Source: Desulfobulbaceae bacterium UBA5611
GTDB taxonomy: Bacteria; Desulfobacterota; Desulfobulbia; Desulfobulbales; Desulfocapsaceae
Assembly (NCBI GenBank): GCA_002424635.1
Contig: DIKT01000034.1
Location: 8,682 to 72,681 of the forward strand
Direction: 5' to 3'
DNA length: 64,000 nt
Shown: positions 9,403 to 19,543 of the stretch, piece after piece
Layout: each line of letters starts with the position of its first letter
How positions within the stretch are numbered: position 1 is the stretch's first letter
Program-made: the position numbers and the translations under genes
The notes under the pieces: generated by a model
What the model was told of the DNA's origin: nothing
Database searches by the model: none
Seen by the model: the letters and a program-made list of their open reading frames with translations, nothing else

Positions 9403-9816
9403 ATGCTGAAAATAACCAAAATTGTGCTGATTGATGATGATAAGGATCTCTGCGATCTCCTGAAAATGGAGCTGGAGGCTTCCGGCAGATTCCAGGTCAT
9501 CGTCACCAGCCAAAGCACAACCGCCATGGCAATGATCAAAAAGGAATGCCCCGATCTTGCCATTATTGACATCAATATGCCGCATATACAGGGGGTCGAC
9601 CTGGTGATTAAGCTGTCACAGGAGCCGGAGACGGCCGGGATTCCCTTCCTTTATCTTACCGGTACGATCAGCCCGGCGGCTGTAATGCCCATTATAGGCA
9701 GCCACAACCTGCAGCCGCTGGTTTCCAAGCAATCGCCCGTTGCCGATCTTATCGCCGCCATAGACCGCCTGCTGCCCTTCTCTAACGACCATGGAAACCA
9801 ACCTTGCCTGACTTAA
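9403..9816 (+). CDS. single-domain response regulator receiver
   Basis: 137 residues, one receiver domain: acidic pocket VLIDDDKD, phospho-acceptor Asp56 in LAIIDINMP, and a YLTGT segment with the conserved Thr. The usual C-terminal Lys-Pro is replaced by a VSKQS sequence. There is no output domain. It follows the phosphorelay kinase by 15 bp, so it may take phosphate from the HPt domain of that protein or act as a sink. Its 3' end overlaps the start of rsmB by 13 bp. Confidence 0.85.
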   Translation: MLKITKIVLIDDDKDLCDLLKMELEASGRFQVIVTSQSTTAMAMIKKECPDLAIIDINMPHIQGVDLVIKLSQEPETAGIPFLYLTGTISPAAVMPIIGSHNLQPLVSKQSPVADLIAAIDRLLPFSNDHGNQPCLT

Positions 9817-11207
9817 ACCAAAAGACAAGACGATCTGCTCGTTTTGCCGCAATCGAGACTCTGTGCCGGCTTGACCGCAGCCGCCTGCCGGTAGCTGCAC
9901 TTTTTGACAAAGTGGCAGGGGAATGTACCCTCGATGGTGCCGACCGGCAGCTGGCCATGAATATTATCTATGGCGTGCTGCGGCAACGGCAGACTCTCAA
10001 CGGCCTGCTCCAGTCCCTGTGCCGGCAGTCGATTACCAAGATCAAACCATTTGTCCGCCAGACCCTGCTGACTGGATTATATCAGATCTTTTTTCTCGAT
10101 CGGATCCCCGAGTCAGCAGCAGTCAACGAATCAGTTAAGGCCGTGCAGGCAGCTCATCTGCCCAAAAACCTGCAGGGTTTTGTCAACGGCGTCCTGCGCG
10201 CCAGTATTCGCCAGAAGCAGACACTACAGGCCGCCTGCCACCATGACAGCTCAGAAAGACCTTTTCTTAATCATCCGGACTGGCTGGTCAGCCGATGGCA
10301 GAAGAGGTATGGCGAGGAAGAAATGCGGCGGATCTGTACCGTCAACAATCAGCAGTCGCCTCTGATCCTGCTGGTCAACACCTGCAGGACCAACAGAGCT
10401 CAGCTGATGGCCGATTTTGAACAGGCGGCAATAGCAGTGCAACCCGGAGCATACAGCCAGGAGGCCTTGATCCTGCCTGATTTTCATGGCGTCATCAGCA
10501 GGTTGCCCGGATTCAGCCAGGGCCATTTCCAGGTTCAGGATGAGGGGGCCCAACTGCTGACTCTGCTCTTAAATCCCATCAAAAAGGGTGGTCATTATCT
10601 GGATGCCTGCGCCGGTCTTGGCGGCAAGACCAGCGGCCTGGTTCAGCTCGGTGCCGGCAGTAATGCCGTCATCACGGCTGTTGAACCAGAGCCCCAACGC
10701 CAGCAGAAATTCCGGGAGAATATGGTGCGTCTCCATCCTGAAGCATCGATTACTCTGGCCGGCATGGACCTGCAGCGCTTTGCTCAAGGTTGTGACCGCC
10801 TTTTCGACGGTATCCTGGTGGATGCCCCCTGTTCCGGTACCGGGGTCACCGGCAGGCATCCCGATATTCGCTGGAACCGGCAGCAGAGCGACCTGGCCCG
10901 GTACCAGATTTTACAGTTAACCCTGCTGGAACAGGCAGCAGGACTGCTCGCGGCAGACGGCATCCTGGTTTATGCCACCTGCTCTCTGGAAGCCGAGGAA
11001 AATGAGGAGGTCATTACTCTCTTTCTGAGGCGCAATCCTGAATTTATGACGGAAGATTGCGCCCCCTTCCTGCCGCCCACAGCCAGGCAACTGGTCAGCA
11101 ATAAATTTTTTGCCTCCCGGCCCGGATCTTCTATTGATGGTTTTTTCGCAGCCAGACTAAGTCGTATTAACAACATGGCTGAATCTGTTATGACTGCACC
11201 AGCCTGA
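9804..11207 (+). CDS. rsmB: 16S rRNA (cytosine-C5) methyltransferase RsmB
   Basis: 467 residues, the normal size. A NusB-like RNA-binding domain (~8-140) precedes the Rossmann methyltransferase domain with the SAM motif LDACAGLGGKTSGL, the PCSGTG motif with catalytic Cys343 and the ATCSLEAEENE motif with Cys393, the two-cysteine signature of m5C RNA methyltransferases. RsmB modifies C967 of 16S rRNA in E. coli. The most upstream in-frame start is TTG at 9804, inside the end of the receiver gene, with GGAAA about 7 bases upstream. Family N-termini fit this start. Overlap with the receiver suggests co-transcription with signalling genes, though this is a housekeeping enzyme. Confidence 0.93.
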   Translation: MPDLNQKTRRSARFAAIETLCRLDRSRLPVAALFDKVAGECTLDGADRQLAMNIIYGVLRQRQTLNGLLQSLCRQSITKIKPFVRQTLLTGLYQIFFLDRIPESAAVNESVKAVQAAHLPKNLQGFVNGVLRASIRQKQTLQAACHHDSSERPFLNHPDWLVSRWQKRYGEEEMRRICTVNNQQSPLILLVNTCRTNRAQLMADFEQAAIAVQPGAYSQEALILPDFHGVISRLPGFSQGHFQVQDEGAQLLTLLLNPIKKGGHYLDACAGLGGKTSGLVQLGAGSNAVITAVEPEPQRQQKFRENMVRLHPEASITLAGMDLQRFAQGCDRLFDGILVDAPCSGTGVTGRHPDIRWNRQQSDLARYQILQLTLLEQAAGLLAADGILVYATCSLEAEENEEVITLFLRRNPEFMTEDCAPFLPPTARQLVSNKFFASRPGSSIDGFFAARLSRINNMAESVMTAPA

Positions 11208-11286
11208 ATTAAAGCTCATAGCCTTAAAGGCTGGAGACAGTCTATTGAGGTCAATTGCCGTTCACCCTGCAGAAAAGCGAGCAACT

Positions 11287-12444
11287 ATGTCCCAACGTGT
11301 CATCTGGAGCAGCCTGATCTTGCTGCTGCTGATCGGAGCTTTTGTTTGGTACTTTCTTTTCCCTGAAGAGATTGAGGTCACGGTCGCGCCTGTTGAGCGA
11401 GGGACAGTAGAAAAAGTGGTGGCCAATACCCGGGTTGGCACCTTGAAGGCCAGCCGCCAGGCCCAGTTATCTCCTGCCATTGGCGGGCAGCTCAGTGTCC
11501 TGGCAGTCAAAAAAGGCGATCTGGTCCAAAAGGGGCAACTCTTGCTGGAACTGTGGAACAAAGATCTTCTGGCCGAGCAGCAACTGGCCGCCAGTGAAGC
11601 CAAAACTGCCCAGGCCCAGGCGGAATCAGCCAGGGTCCAGGCGGAGAACGCCAGCCGTGAGGCCCAACGGCTGCAAAAGCTGTTGCTGATCGATGCCGTT
11701 TCTGAAGAGGTAGCCGACAAGGCAAAAAGTGCGGCCCGGGCCCAGTACTATACCTATCAGGCCGCCATGGCCGCTGCTGAGACCAGTCTGGCCCGCCGGC
11801 AGGTCATCACGGCCCACCTGGAACGCACCCGATTACTGGCGCCCTTTGCCGGCATTATCGCCGAGATTCACGGCGAGCTCAACGAATATATTACGCCCTC
11901 ACCGCCAGGCATTGCCACCTTGCCCACCATCGAACTGCTTGATATCTCTTCTTTTTATATTACTGCCCCCATTGATGAAGTTGATGCCAATAAGGTAATG
12001 GTGGGGGCCACAGCCAGAGTCACCATGGACGCCTTTGGCGATAGACACTTTGCGGCCCGCGTTCGCCGGATTGCCCCCTATGTCCTCGACCGTGAAAAGC
12101 AGGCCCGGACGGTGGAAGTCGAGCTTGATTTCACCGAGTTGACTGAAGAGCACAATCTGCTGGCCGGTTACAGTGCTGATGTGGAGATCATTCTGGAGCA
12201 ACGTGACAACACCTTGCGTATTCCTACCCAGGCCCTGCTGCCGGGCAACAGGATCTATGTCTATCAGCCCGAAACCAGACGGCTGGCAGAGCGCATCATT
12301 GAGCCGGGATTGAGTAACTGGGATCACACCGAGGTCATCAAAGGCCTGCAGCAGGGAGAACTGCTGGTCCTGTCCATTGATCAAGCGGGGTTGCAGGATG
12401 GGATCCGGGCCCGGGCCTCTCAAGAGCAGGCAGCCGGCAGATGA
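11287..12444 (+). CDS. periplasmic adaptor subunit of a MacA/HlyD-type efflux system
   Basis: 385 residues from ATG 11287; an upstream TTG at 11245 would add 14 residues before the membrane anchor and is less likely. One N-terminal membrane segment (VIWSSLILLLLIGAFVW) is followed by a lipoyl-like half (ISPAIGGQLSVLAVKKGDLV pattern), an alanine- and glutamate-rich coiled-coil hairpin, the second lipoyl half (APFAGIIAEI) and a beta-barrel domain. This is the membrane-fusion-protein fold that links an inner-membrane ABC transporter to an outer-membrane channel. Its stop overlaps the ATPase start by 4 bp. No TolC-like gene is in the window. Confidence 0.88.
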   Translation: MSQRVIWSSLILLLLIGAFVWYFLFPEEIEVTVAPVERGTVEKVVANTRVGTLKASRQAQLSPAIGGQLSVLAVKKGDLVQKGQLLLELWNKDLLAEQQLAASEAKTAQAQAESARVQAENASREAQRLQKLLLIDAVSEEVADKAKSAARAQYYTYQAAMAAAETSLARRQVITAHLERTRLLAPFAGIIAEIHGELNEYITPSPPGIATLPTIELLDISSFYITAPIDEVDANKVMVGATARVTMDAFGDRHFAARVRRIAPYVLDREKQARTVEVELDFTELTEEHNLLAGYSADVEIILEQRDNTLRIPTQALLPGNRIYVYQPETRRLAERIIEPGLSNWDHTEVIKGLQQGELLVLSIDQAGLQDGIRARASQEQAAGR

Positions 12445-13124
12445 TTAAGCTGCAGCGTATCGAACGGGTCTTTCAGGTCGGAGATGAACAAATTCAAGGG
12501 CTCTCCGATGTCTCCATGACCGCCGACGCCGGTGAGTATATCGCCATCATGGGACCATCCGGCTCAGGCAAGTCATCTCTTCTCAATATTCTGGGCCTCC
12601 TCGATCGGCCGGATGGCGGTTCTTATGAACTGGACGGGATTCTGGTCTCAGAACTCAATGAAAAAGAGCAGGCCCGCATCCGCCGCCATAAGATCGGCTT
12701 TGTCTTTCAGTTCTTTCATCTGGTGCCGCGCCTGACCGCTTTTGACAATATCGCCCTGCCCCTGATGCTCTCGGGCATGAAGCAGGAGGAACGGCAGACC
12801 CGGGTCACCGCCGCCCTGGCCGCTTTTGGCCTTGGCAATCGGGCCCAGCATCGGCCGGATCAGCTGTCCGGCGGCCAGCGCCAGCGGGTGGCGATTGCCA
12901 GAGCTACCATCATGCAGCCCGCTGTGATCCTGGCCGATGAACCCACCGGCAATCTTGATCGCCATGCCGGCATCGAAGTGGCGGAGATTCTCGAAGAGCT
13001 GAACCGGCAGGGGATCACCCTGATCCTGGTCACCCATGATCCGGATCTGGGCAGACGGGCCCATCGTCAAATCCGGATGGTGGACGGCCGCATCAACCAT
13101 GACAGCAGTCATAACAAGATTTAA
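12441..13124 (+). CDS. ABC transporter ATPase, MacB/LolD type
   Basis: 227 residues, complete. Walker A GPSGSGKSS, Q-loop GFVFQFFHL, signature LSGGQRQRVAIARA, Walker B VILADEPTG and the switch His in LVTHD are all canonical. Length and sequence fit the small ATPases that pair with MacB/LolCE/FtsX-fold permeases. It is translationally coupled to the adaptor upstream (ATGA overlap) and followed after 8 bp by the permeases, so ATPase and permease are separate chains here rather than fused as in E. coli MacB. Confidence 0.94.
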   Translation: MIKLQRIERVFQVGDEQIQGLSDVSMTADAGEYIAIMGPSGSGKSSLLNILGLLDRPDGGSYELDGILVSELNEKEQARIRRHKIGFVFQFFHLVPRLTAFDNIALPLMLSGMKQEERQTRVTAALAAFGLGNRAQHRPDQLSGGQRQRVAIARATIMQPAVILADEPTGNLDRHAGIEVAEILEELNRQGITLILVTHDPDLGRRAHRQIRMVDGRINHDSSHNKI

Positions 13125-13132
13125 GGACAGCC

Positions 13133-14338
13133 ATGCAGATCAGCGACATCCTGTCTTTCAGCCTGCGGGCGGCCACAGCCAATCGCAGCCGGACCCTGCT
13201 CATGCTGCTGGCCATGACGATAGGGGTCAGCTCAGTGGTCGTCCTCATCTCCCTTGGTGACAGCGCCCGCCGCTATGTGATCGGCGAGTTTGCCGCACTG
13301 GGCACCAATCTCCTCGTGGTCCTGCCGGGCCGCTCCGAGACCACGGGCGGGCCGCCTCCCCTGCTGGGCGAAACCCCCCGCGACCTGACTCTCAATGATG
13401 CCATGGCCCTGAGCCGAACCGCCACGGTGCGCCGGATAGCACCGATCATCGCCGGTTCCGCCCCGGTCTCGGTGGGCCATCTGGAACGGGAGATGCTGGT
13501 GATCGGCGGCACCTCTGAACTCTTTGAGATCCGTCACCTCAGCTTGAGTCAGGGTTCCTTTCTGCCGCCCGGTGATTCAACTAAAGCCCAGGCCGTCTGC
13601 GTGATCGGCATGACGGGCCGACAGGAGCTTTTCGGTCGGCAGCCGGCCCTCGGCCAATGGCTGCGTATCGGCGACCGCCGTTTCAGGGTGATTGGCGTGC
13701 TCGCTTCCAGCACGGTTTCCCTCGGTGAAGATCTGGGGGAAATGGTCATCATTCCGGTGGCCGCTGCGCAATCGCTTTTTAATACCTCTTCGCTGTTTCG
13801 TATCCTGGTGGAGGCCACCAGTCCTGAAGGAATGGAACAGACCAGGCAATTCATCCTCGAGACCATCAGGGACCGCCACGAAGGTGAGGATGATGTCACG
13901 GTCATTACCCAGGATGCCGTTCTCACCACCTTTGATCGTATTTTCAAGGCGCTGACCTTGTCGGTGGCCGGCATTGCCGCCATCAGCCTGGTGGTGGCCG
14001 GTATCATGATCATGAACGTCATGCTGGTGGCCGTCTCCAACCGCCGGGCCGAGATCGGTCTGCTCAAGGCCCTGGGGGCCTCCAGAAGACAAATCCTGAC
14101 CCTTTTTCTGACTGAATCGACCCTCCTGTCGCTTACCGGGGCCGGAATCGGACTTATCCTGGCCCTGTTCGGCATGCGGCTGGCTGCCTTTCTGTTCCCG
14201 CAGTTTCCACTGCAGCTGGCCCCCTGGGCCTCAGCCATCGCCCTGGCAGTGGCCTTGATCACCGGGATCATCTTTGGTCTGCTGCCGGCCCGCCAGGCAG
14301 CAGAGCTGGAGCCGGCCCTGGCCTTGGCGCGGCGTTGA
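13133..14338 (+). CDS. MacB-type ABC permease, first copy
   Basis: 401 residues. One N-terminal membrane helix (SRTLLMLLAMTIGVSSVVVL) is followed by a periplasmic MacB_PCD-like domain of about 230 residues. A C-terminal FtsX domain follows with three helices, containing NRRAEIGLLKALGASRRQI, the coupling segment that contacts the ATPase. AAGGACAGCC precedes the ATG. It probably forms a heterodimer with the next gene product, as the two sequences differ throughout. Mechanotransmission of this fold moves substrates out of the periplasm rather than across the inner membrane. The substrate is unknown. Confidence 0.9.
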   Translation: MQISDILSFSLRAATANRSRTLLMLLAMTIGVSSVVVLISLGDSARRYVIGEFAALGTNLLVVLPGRSETTGGPPPLLGETPRDLTLNDAMALSRTATVRRIAPIIAGSAPVSVGHLEREMLVIGGTSELFEIRHLSLSQGSFLPPGDSTKAQAVCVIGMTGRQELFGRQPALGQWLRIGDRRFRVIGVLASSTVSLGEDLGEMVIIPVAAAQSLFNTSSLFRILVEATSPEGMEQTRQFILETIRDRHEGEDDVTVITQDAVLTTFDRIFKALTLSVAGIAAISLVVAGIMIMNVMLVAVSNRRAEIGLLKALGASRRQILTLFLTESTLLSLTGAGIGLILALFGMRLAAFLFPQFPLQLAPWASAIALAVALITGIIFGLLPARQAAELEPALALARR

Positions 14339-15546
14339 TGAACAGTATGCAAATAAAGGATTTTTGGAGCTACACTATCAACAGCCTCCGCGCGCAACGG
14401 CTGCGCAGCTTTCTGACTGCCACCGGTATTGCCGTGGGTATCGGGGCAGTGGTCCTGCTCACCTCCCTCGGCGCCGGCCTGCATCAATTTGTCCTCGCGG
14501 AATTTACCCAGTTCGGTACCAACCTTATCTCTATCAATCCCGGTAAGATTACCACTTATGGCATCTCAGGAGCCATAATCAGCAATGTCCGGCCGCTCAC
14601 TATCGAAGACGGCGAGGCCCTCCGGCAATTGCCCCAGGTCCTGGCTGTGGTCTCCGTGGTGCAGGGCAATGGTGCCATAGAGGCTGGCGGCCGCCAGCGA
14701 CGAACCACCATCTACGGGGTTGAGGCCTCCGCCCCCAGGGTCTGGAACTTTGCGGTGGCGGCCGGTCGTTTTCTGCCTGATGATCCTCCCCGGGCGGCCC
14801 GCTCCTTTGCCGTCCTCGGCAGCAAGGTGCGCCAGGAGTTATTCGGTTCCGCCCAGGCCTTGGGCAAAAGGGTCCGCATTGGCGGTGAGACCTTCCGGGT
14901 CATTGGCTCCATGGAATCAAAAGGGCAATTACTGGGTTTTGATATTGATGATGCCGTCTATATCCCCACCAGCAAGGCCATGGCTCTGTTTAATCGGGAA
15001 AGCCTCATGGAGATCGACCTGCTCCATGCCACCGGCAGCACTTCTGCAACCGTAGCCGAGCAGATCAAAAAAATCCTGCAGAGCCGTCATGGCCGTGAAG
15101 ATTTTACTGTCACCACTCAGGAAAAAATGCTGGAGGTTCTGGGTGGCGTCCTCAACACCTTGACGATTGCGGTGGGGGCACTAGGCGGCATATCACTGCT
15201 GGTTGGTGGCGTCGGCATCCTGACCATCATCTCGATCAGCGTTAATGAAAGAACTGGTGAGATCGGTCTGCTCAGAGCCATGGGGGTTGAACGCCATCAG
15301 ATTTTAACTCTTTTTCTTGGTGAGGCCGCAGCACTGGCTGCCATTGGCGGCGTGGCCGGCCTGGGGTTGGGCATAGGCGGCTCATGGCTGTTCAGTCTTC
15401 TGGTACCGGCCCTGCCAAGCCATACCTCCTGGGGCTATGTCTTGGCCGCCGAACTGCTGGCTGTCCTGGTGGGTGTGCTGGCAGGGGTTATACCCGCCCG
15501 CCGCGCCGCCGGACTGCATCCGGTTGAGGCGCTACGAGCGGAATAG
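14338..15546 (+). CDS. MacB-type ABC permease, second copy
   Basis: 402 residues from ATG 14338, which overlaps the stop of the first permease (TGATG). Same layout: N-terminal helix (LRSFLTATGIAVGIGAVVLL), MacB_PCD-like periplasmic domain, then the FtsX domain with NERTGEIGLLRAMGVERHQI and two more helices. It is a diverged paralogue of the upstream permease. The four genes from 11287 form one coupled operon: adaptor, ATPase, permease, permease. Its stop lies immediately beside the convergent stop of the qmcA-like gene, leaving no room for a separate terminator. Confidence 0.9.
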   Translation: MNSMQIKDFWSYTINSLRAQRLRSFLTATGIAVGIGAVVLLTSLGAGLHQFVLAEFTQFGTNLISINPGKITTYGISGAIISNVRPLTIEDGEALRQLPQVLAVVSVVQGNGAIEAGGRQRRTTIYGVEASAPRVWNFAVAAGRFLPDDPPRAARSFAVLGSKVRQELFGSAQALGKRVRIGGETFRVIGSMESKGQLLGFDIDDAVYIPTSKAMALFNRESLMEIDLLHATGSTSATVAEQIKKILQSRHGREDFTVTTQEKMLEVLGGVLNTLTIAVGALGGISLLVGGVGILTIISISVNERTGEIGLLRAMGVERHQILTLFLGEAAALAAIGGVAGLGLGIGGSWLFSLLVPALPSHTSWGYVLAAELLAVLVGVLAGVIPARRAAGLHPVEALRAE

Positions 15547-16440
15547 TTATTTAACTACCTTAAGACCAAACATGCCCTGCAGCGCGGCTGGCAAATCAGC
15601 AGGCAGGATCACAGTCTTGGCATTATCAGATGTGCTCAGCTCCTGTAAGGTGCCGATATATTTCTCACCCAACAGATAGAGAGCCGGCAGCTGGTCGCTG
15701 CCGAGTCCCTGCTGCACCAGGGTCAGGGCATCTTTAGTGGCATTGGCCAGGACAATCCTGGCCTCGGCATCACGGCGGGAGGCCTCCAGGCTTCCTTCCG
15801 CCACCAGAATGGCTTTCTGTTTCTGTCCTTCCGCCATCAGGATAGCGGCCTGTTTTTCGCCCTCGGCCTCGGTGATGGCCGCCCGCCGAATCCGCTCCGC
15901 GGCGGCCTGGCGTTCCATGGAGGCCTGCATGGTAGTAGATGGTTTGATGTCCTGAATCTCGATACTTTTGACCGTCAGGCCCCAATCTTCCAGGTCATTG
16001 GCAATGGCCTGGATCAGTTTAATCTTGATCTGTTCCCGGGAGCTTAAGGCATCGTCAAGATCCATCTGGCCGATAATGGCCCGCAGGTTGGTCATAATCA
16101 GGTTTCTGGTGGCATGTTCATAGAAATCGATGCCAAAAATAGCCTTATGCGGGGTATGAATATTAATAAAGGCAATGGCGTTGGTAATAATGACCGCATT
16201 ATCACGGGTGATCACCTCCTGGCTGGGGATATCAAGGGAGATATCTTTTCTGGTCACCTTGGCGGCAATAGTATCAATATAAGGAATAATCAGGTTGAGG
16301 CCCGGTGTCAGGGTGGCATGATATTTACCCAGCCGCATGATCACATACTCATAACCCTGGGGCACAATCTTGACCCCGTTGGCAATAGTGACGATTACCA
16401 GCAGCAGGATGGCTCCAATAATAATAAGACCTACATTCAT
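15547..16440 (-). CDS. qmcA: SPFH/stomatin-type membrane protein QmcA
   Basis: 297 residues from ATG 16440, preceded by GGAGG at 8 bases; an in-frame ATG at 16455 lies upstream of that ribosome site and is unlikely. One N-terminal membrane helix (VGLIIIGAILLLVIVTIANG) is followed by the SPFH domain (IVPQGYEYVIMRLGKYHATL, LDDALSSREQI) and an alanine- and glutamate-rich coiled coil with repeated AEG-x-x-x-AI units. Members form large cage-like oligomers in membrane microdomains and associate with FtsH-type proteases. The NfeD partner gene lies upstream on the same strand, the usual qmcA/ybbJ pairing. Confidence 0.9.
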   Translation of the reverse strand: MNVGLIIIGAILLLVIVTIANGVKIVPQGYEYVIMRLGKYHATLTPGLNLIIPYIDTIAAKVTRKDISLDIPSQEVITRDNAVIITNAIAFINIHTPHKAIFGIDFYEHATRNLIMTNLRAIIGQMDLDDALSSREQIKIKLIQAIANDLEDWGLTVKSIEIQDIKPSTTMQASMERQAAAERIRRAAITEAEGEKQAAILMAEGQKQKAILVAEGSLEASRRDAEARIVLANATKDALTLVQQGLGSDQLPALYLLGEKYIGTLQELSTSDNAKTVILPADLPAALQGMFGLKVVK

Positions 16441-16583
16441 ATGAATTTCCTCCATTGAAGATTTAACAACTTTTTCTACCTCGATCAGTCATAATGATAT
16501 TTTGCCGCAAACCTATAATATTTTCGAGGATAAATTTTGGCCATAACGCCGAGTTTGGCCGAAAAGTCCAATTCAAGTCACCC

Positions 16584-17051
16584 TTACACCACTTTCTCCA
16601 CCTTCAGGATCCGTTCATGCGGATCTTGTGATAAAATCGCCACCACCCGCACCCGGTTGCCGGTTTCTATAGGTTCATCGGCCTGATAGCTCCAGGACTC
16701 TTCACCAAGTACCGGCACCGAAAAGGCCACCCGCCCCTTTTGCCCTGGCAGCAGGGCCCGGCTGGCGGCAATACCGGTCTGGCCGATGGCCGACTTTTCA
16801 TCCATCAACAGGGACTGCATCTTTTTTCGCGGCACAAAAAGACGGAACCACAAAAAAGTAAAGCCGATACTGGATAATGAGAAGACCAATATCTGCCATT
16901 TTAATGGAATCTCAGGGAGCAAGGCCACCAGCAGACCAGTGACCAGGGCTCCCAGACCAAACCAGAAGATGGTAAACGAAGGCACCACCAGTTCTAAAAG
17001 AACAAGGATTATGCCCAGCACAATCCAGTGCCACCAGAGGATATTTTCCAT
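16584..17051 (-). CDS. NfeD-like membrane protein, partner of QmcA
   Basis: 155 residues from ATG 17051 with AAAGGA upstream (a TTG codon directly before it is not needed). Hydrophobic segments at the N-terminus (WIVLGIILVLLELVVP, FTIFWFGLGALVTGLLVALL) and ~50-70 precede a C-terminal OB-fold-like domain (GQTGIAASRALLPGQKGRV, RVRVVAI). This is the short NfeD (YbbJ-type) form that stabilises or modulates its SPFH partner. The stomatin gene follows 143 bp downstream in the same direction. That gap has no clear terminator, so one transcript is likely. Confidence 0.87.
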   Translation of the reverse strand: MENILWWHWIVLGIILVLLELVVPSFTIFWFGLGALVTGLLVALLPEIPLKWQILVFSLSSIGFTFLWFRLFVPRKKMQSLLMDEKSAIGQTGIAASRALLPGQKGRVAFSVPVLGEESWSYQADEPIETGNRVRVVAILSQDPHERILKVEKVV

Positions 17052-17152
17052 CAAATTCCTTTATTTTCCTTCAATTGATCTTTACCGGACTTCGCTAATT
17101 CTCTGCCGACCAGCAGAACTTTTACCTTGCCGGTTTGCCCCTATTACCTGGA

Positions 17153-19489
17153 TCAGGATGGGGATTTATGCAGGGCATGCCAGACAGAATCATAAAATTT
17201 AATTATGGTAAAGGGTTTTTCCAGAAATGGCACGTCTCGCTCCTGAATATTAGTCGAATGGTTTTTATGATCGGTATAGCCGCTGCATAACAAGACGTGC
17301 AGATCCGGTTGCGTTTCCCGCAATATGTCAATAAAGGCGAGCCCGTTCATGCCAGTTAACACCACATCACTGATGACCAGATCAAAACGTCCTTCCTCGG
17401 CAAAAAGTTTCAAGCCATCTTCCGCCGAGACTGCCCCGGCGACAATATAGCCGTTGCGCCTCAGGGCACTCAACTCAAGCTCGCGAATCATATCATCATC
17501 CTCGACAACAAGGATTTTTTCTCCTTGTCCCGGCATCACCTGCTGATCTGCAATATTTTTCGCCACTACATCCATTAGTGATGTCACTGCCGGGAAAAAG
17601 AGACGAAAAGTCGTACCTTGTCCGGGTTCACTGGCGACGGTGACCCAGCCTTTATGGCTTTTGACTATGCCATAAACAACAGACAGGCCCAGCCCCGTCC
17701 CTTTGCCTATTTCTTTGGTGGTATAAAAGGGCTCAAAGATATGAGAGAGCAGCTCCTCAGTCATGCCCGTTCCGCTGTCGCTGACGGCAAGACAAACAAA
17801 TCTGCCTGGCCGCGCCTCCGGATGATGCTGGCAGTATTGCTCATCAATCATGATATTTTCAGTTTTTATGCTGAGCACGCCGCCCTCAGGCATGGCATCC
17901 CGGGCATTGACTGCCAGATTCATAATCACCTGATCAATATTACCGGTATCACCCTCAATCAGCCAGCAGTCATCCGCCAGATCAAGATCCAGCCGGATAT
18001 CCTCGCCAATAACTCGATGCAGCATCTTCCATAACTCGTCAATGGCATGAGGCAGATCAACAGCGGTGATCAGCAGCTGCTGTTTACGGCCGAACAACAA
18101 TAACTGCCGGACCAGATTAGCTGCCTTTTCTCCTGCCACTTCTATCTGCTGCAATTCAGACACCACCGGCTCGGACGGCGCAAACCGCGTCAGGGCGATC
18201 TCGGTATAACCCATGATCACGCTGAGCAGATTATTAAAATCATGGGCCACGCCGCCTGCCAGCTTGCCCACCGCCTCCATTTTCTGGGATTGTAACAATT
18301 GGGCAGTCAACTCCTTGCGTTCGGTGATGTCCCTGGCCACTACCATCAGGTAGTCGCCGTCTTCCGTTTCCGTGTAGACTATACTGACTTCCGCCGGAAA
18401 CTCTGTACCGTCGGCACAGCGGAACATCGACTCCAGCATCATGGTGCCATCTATCTTTAAGCGGGCCACATGGGCCTGCCATTTTTCCATGCTATCCATG
18501 GCGGGATCAAGATCAAGAACACTTTTTTGCAAAAATTCGTCATGTCCATAGCCGATTTTGTCACAGGCCCAATTGTTGACATCAATAAACCTGGCCGTTG
18601 CCGGATCAATAATAAAGATTGCATCGCGGGAACAATCAATAAGGGTCTGAAAAAGCCGGCGCTGCTTTTCGGCTTCCTTGCGTCTGGTGATATCACGCAG
18701 GATCCACACATAGGCCGAGACTTCACCAGGCTCATGTCTGATCGGGAAAATGGAATACTCAACCGCAATTCGTCGTCCTGCCTTGGTAATAGCAACCCCT
18801 TCTCCCTCCGTAGTTACCGTATGGCTAAGAACAGCCATAATAACCATACCTGTGTCTTCAGCTAAATATGTCGTTGGACTCTTGCCTTGTAATTCTTCTG
18901 CCGTATAACCGAGCAGGCGGCTATGGGCAGGATTCAATCGGAATACCAGACCATTCTTGTCAACGATCGCCACGGCCTCAGTGGAATTGTCAAAGATCAG
19001 CCGATACAGCTCCATCTCCATGCTCTTTTCATAGAGTTTGCGGGTCAGACTGGCATCGTACATCCGAAAAAGATTCAGCGGATCTTCAATTGTTTCATCC
19101 GGCACAGCAATGGTTTTGGCCTGGGCCTCCCGCACTACCTGATCAATCAGGTGTAAAAATTCATCAGGCGCGACCGGTTTGAGGATATAGCGAGACGCCC
19201 CCAGGCCTATAGCCAGCCTTTCATCCTCCAGATCCACATAAGTGGCGGTATAAAAAACAAACGGAATACACTTCAGTTCCTGGTCATTTTTCACCTCAAA
19301 GCAGAATTTGTAGCCATCCATCACCGGCATGAGAATATCGGAGATGATCAGATCGGGCGGCATCTTTCTGGCCCGCTCCAAGGCATCCTTCCCATTTACT
19401 GCCGCCTCGACCACATGGCCGGCCGCTTCCAGGCTTTTTTGCAGGACTATCCTGGAATCTACATCATCCTCAGCTATAAGAATTTTCAT
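17153..19489 (-). CDS. REC-PAS-PAS hybrid histidine kinase
   Basis: 778 residues. N-terminal receiver (1-120, Asp51 in LIISDILMP), PAS (~158-270), PAS/PAC (~275-395), HisKA with [13 protein letters not shown] (His416), HATPase (~500-635; [29 protein letters not shown]) and a C-terminal receiver (~657-775, Asp708 in [10 protein letters not shown]). No membrane segment, so it senses an internal signal or receives phosphate at its first receiver. GGAGA precedes the ATG. It is the last gene of a four-gene minus-strand signalling block and starts 54 bp after the upstream receiver gene. Confidence 0.9.
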   Translation of the reverse strand: MKILIAEDDVDSRIVLQKSLEAAGHVVEAAVNGKDALERARKMPPDLIISDILMPVMDGYKFCFEVKNDQELKCIPFVFYTATYVDLEDERLAIGLGASRYILKPVAPDEFLHLIDQVVREAQAKTIAVPDETIEDPLNLFRMYDASLTRKLYEKSMEMELYRLIFDNSTEAVAIVDKNGLVFRLNPAHSRLLGYTAEELQGKSPTTYLAEDTGMVIMAVLSHTVTTEGEGVAITKAGRRIAVEYSIFPIRHEPGEVSAYVWILRDITRRKEAEKQRRLFQTLIDCSRDAIFIIDPATARFIDVNNWACDKIGYGHDEFLQKSVLDLDPAMDSMEKWQAHVARLKIDGTMMLESMFRCADGTEFPAEVSIVYTETEDGDYLMVVARDITERKELTAQLLQSQKMEAVGKLAGGVAHDFNNLLSVIMGYTEIALTRFAPSEPVVSELQQIEVAGEKAANLVRQLLLFGRKQQLLITAVDLPHAIDELWKMLHRVIGEDIRLDLDLADDCWLIEGDTGNIDQVIMNLAVNARDAMPEGGVLSIKTENIMIDEQYCQHHPEARPGRFVCLAVSDSGTGMTEELLSHIFEPFYTTKEIGKGTGLGLSVVYGIVKSHKGWVTVASEPGQGTTFRLFFPAVTSLMDVVAKNIADQQVMPGQGEKILVVEDDDMIRELELSALRRNGYIVAGAVSAEDGLKLFAEEGRFDLVISDVVLTGMNGLAFIDILRETQPDLHVLLCSGYTDHKNHSTNIQERDVPFLEKPFTIIKFYDSVWHALHKSPS

Positions 19490-19543
19490 TTGTTCTCCAA
19501 AGACCGAAAATGTCCGAGCACCATCCTCTTCCGTCTCAGCTCC

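Noticed and set aside
16500..16583. Sigma-54 promoter upstream of qmcA
   Set aside because: TGGCC motifs occur on both strands but none has GC at the required 10-bp distance from GG.
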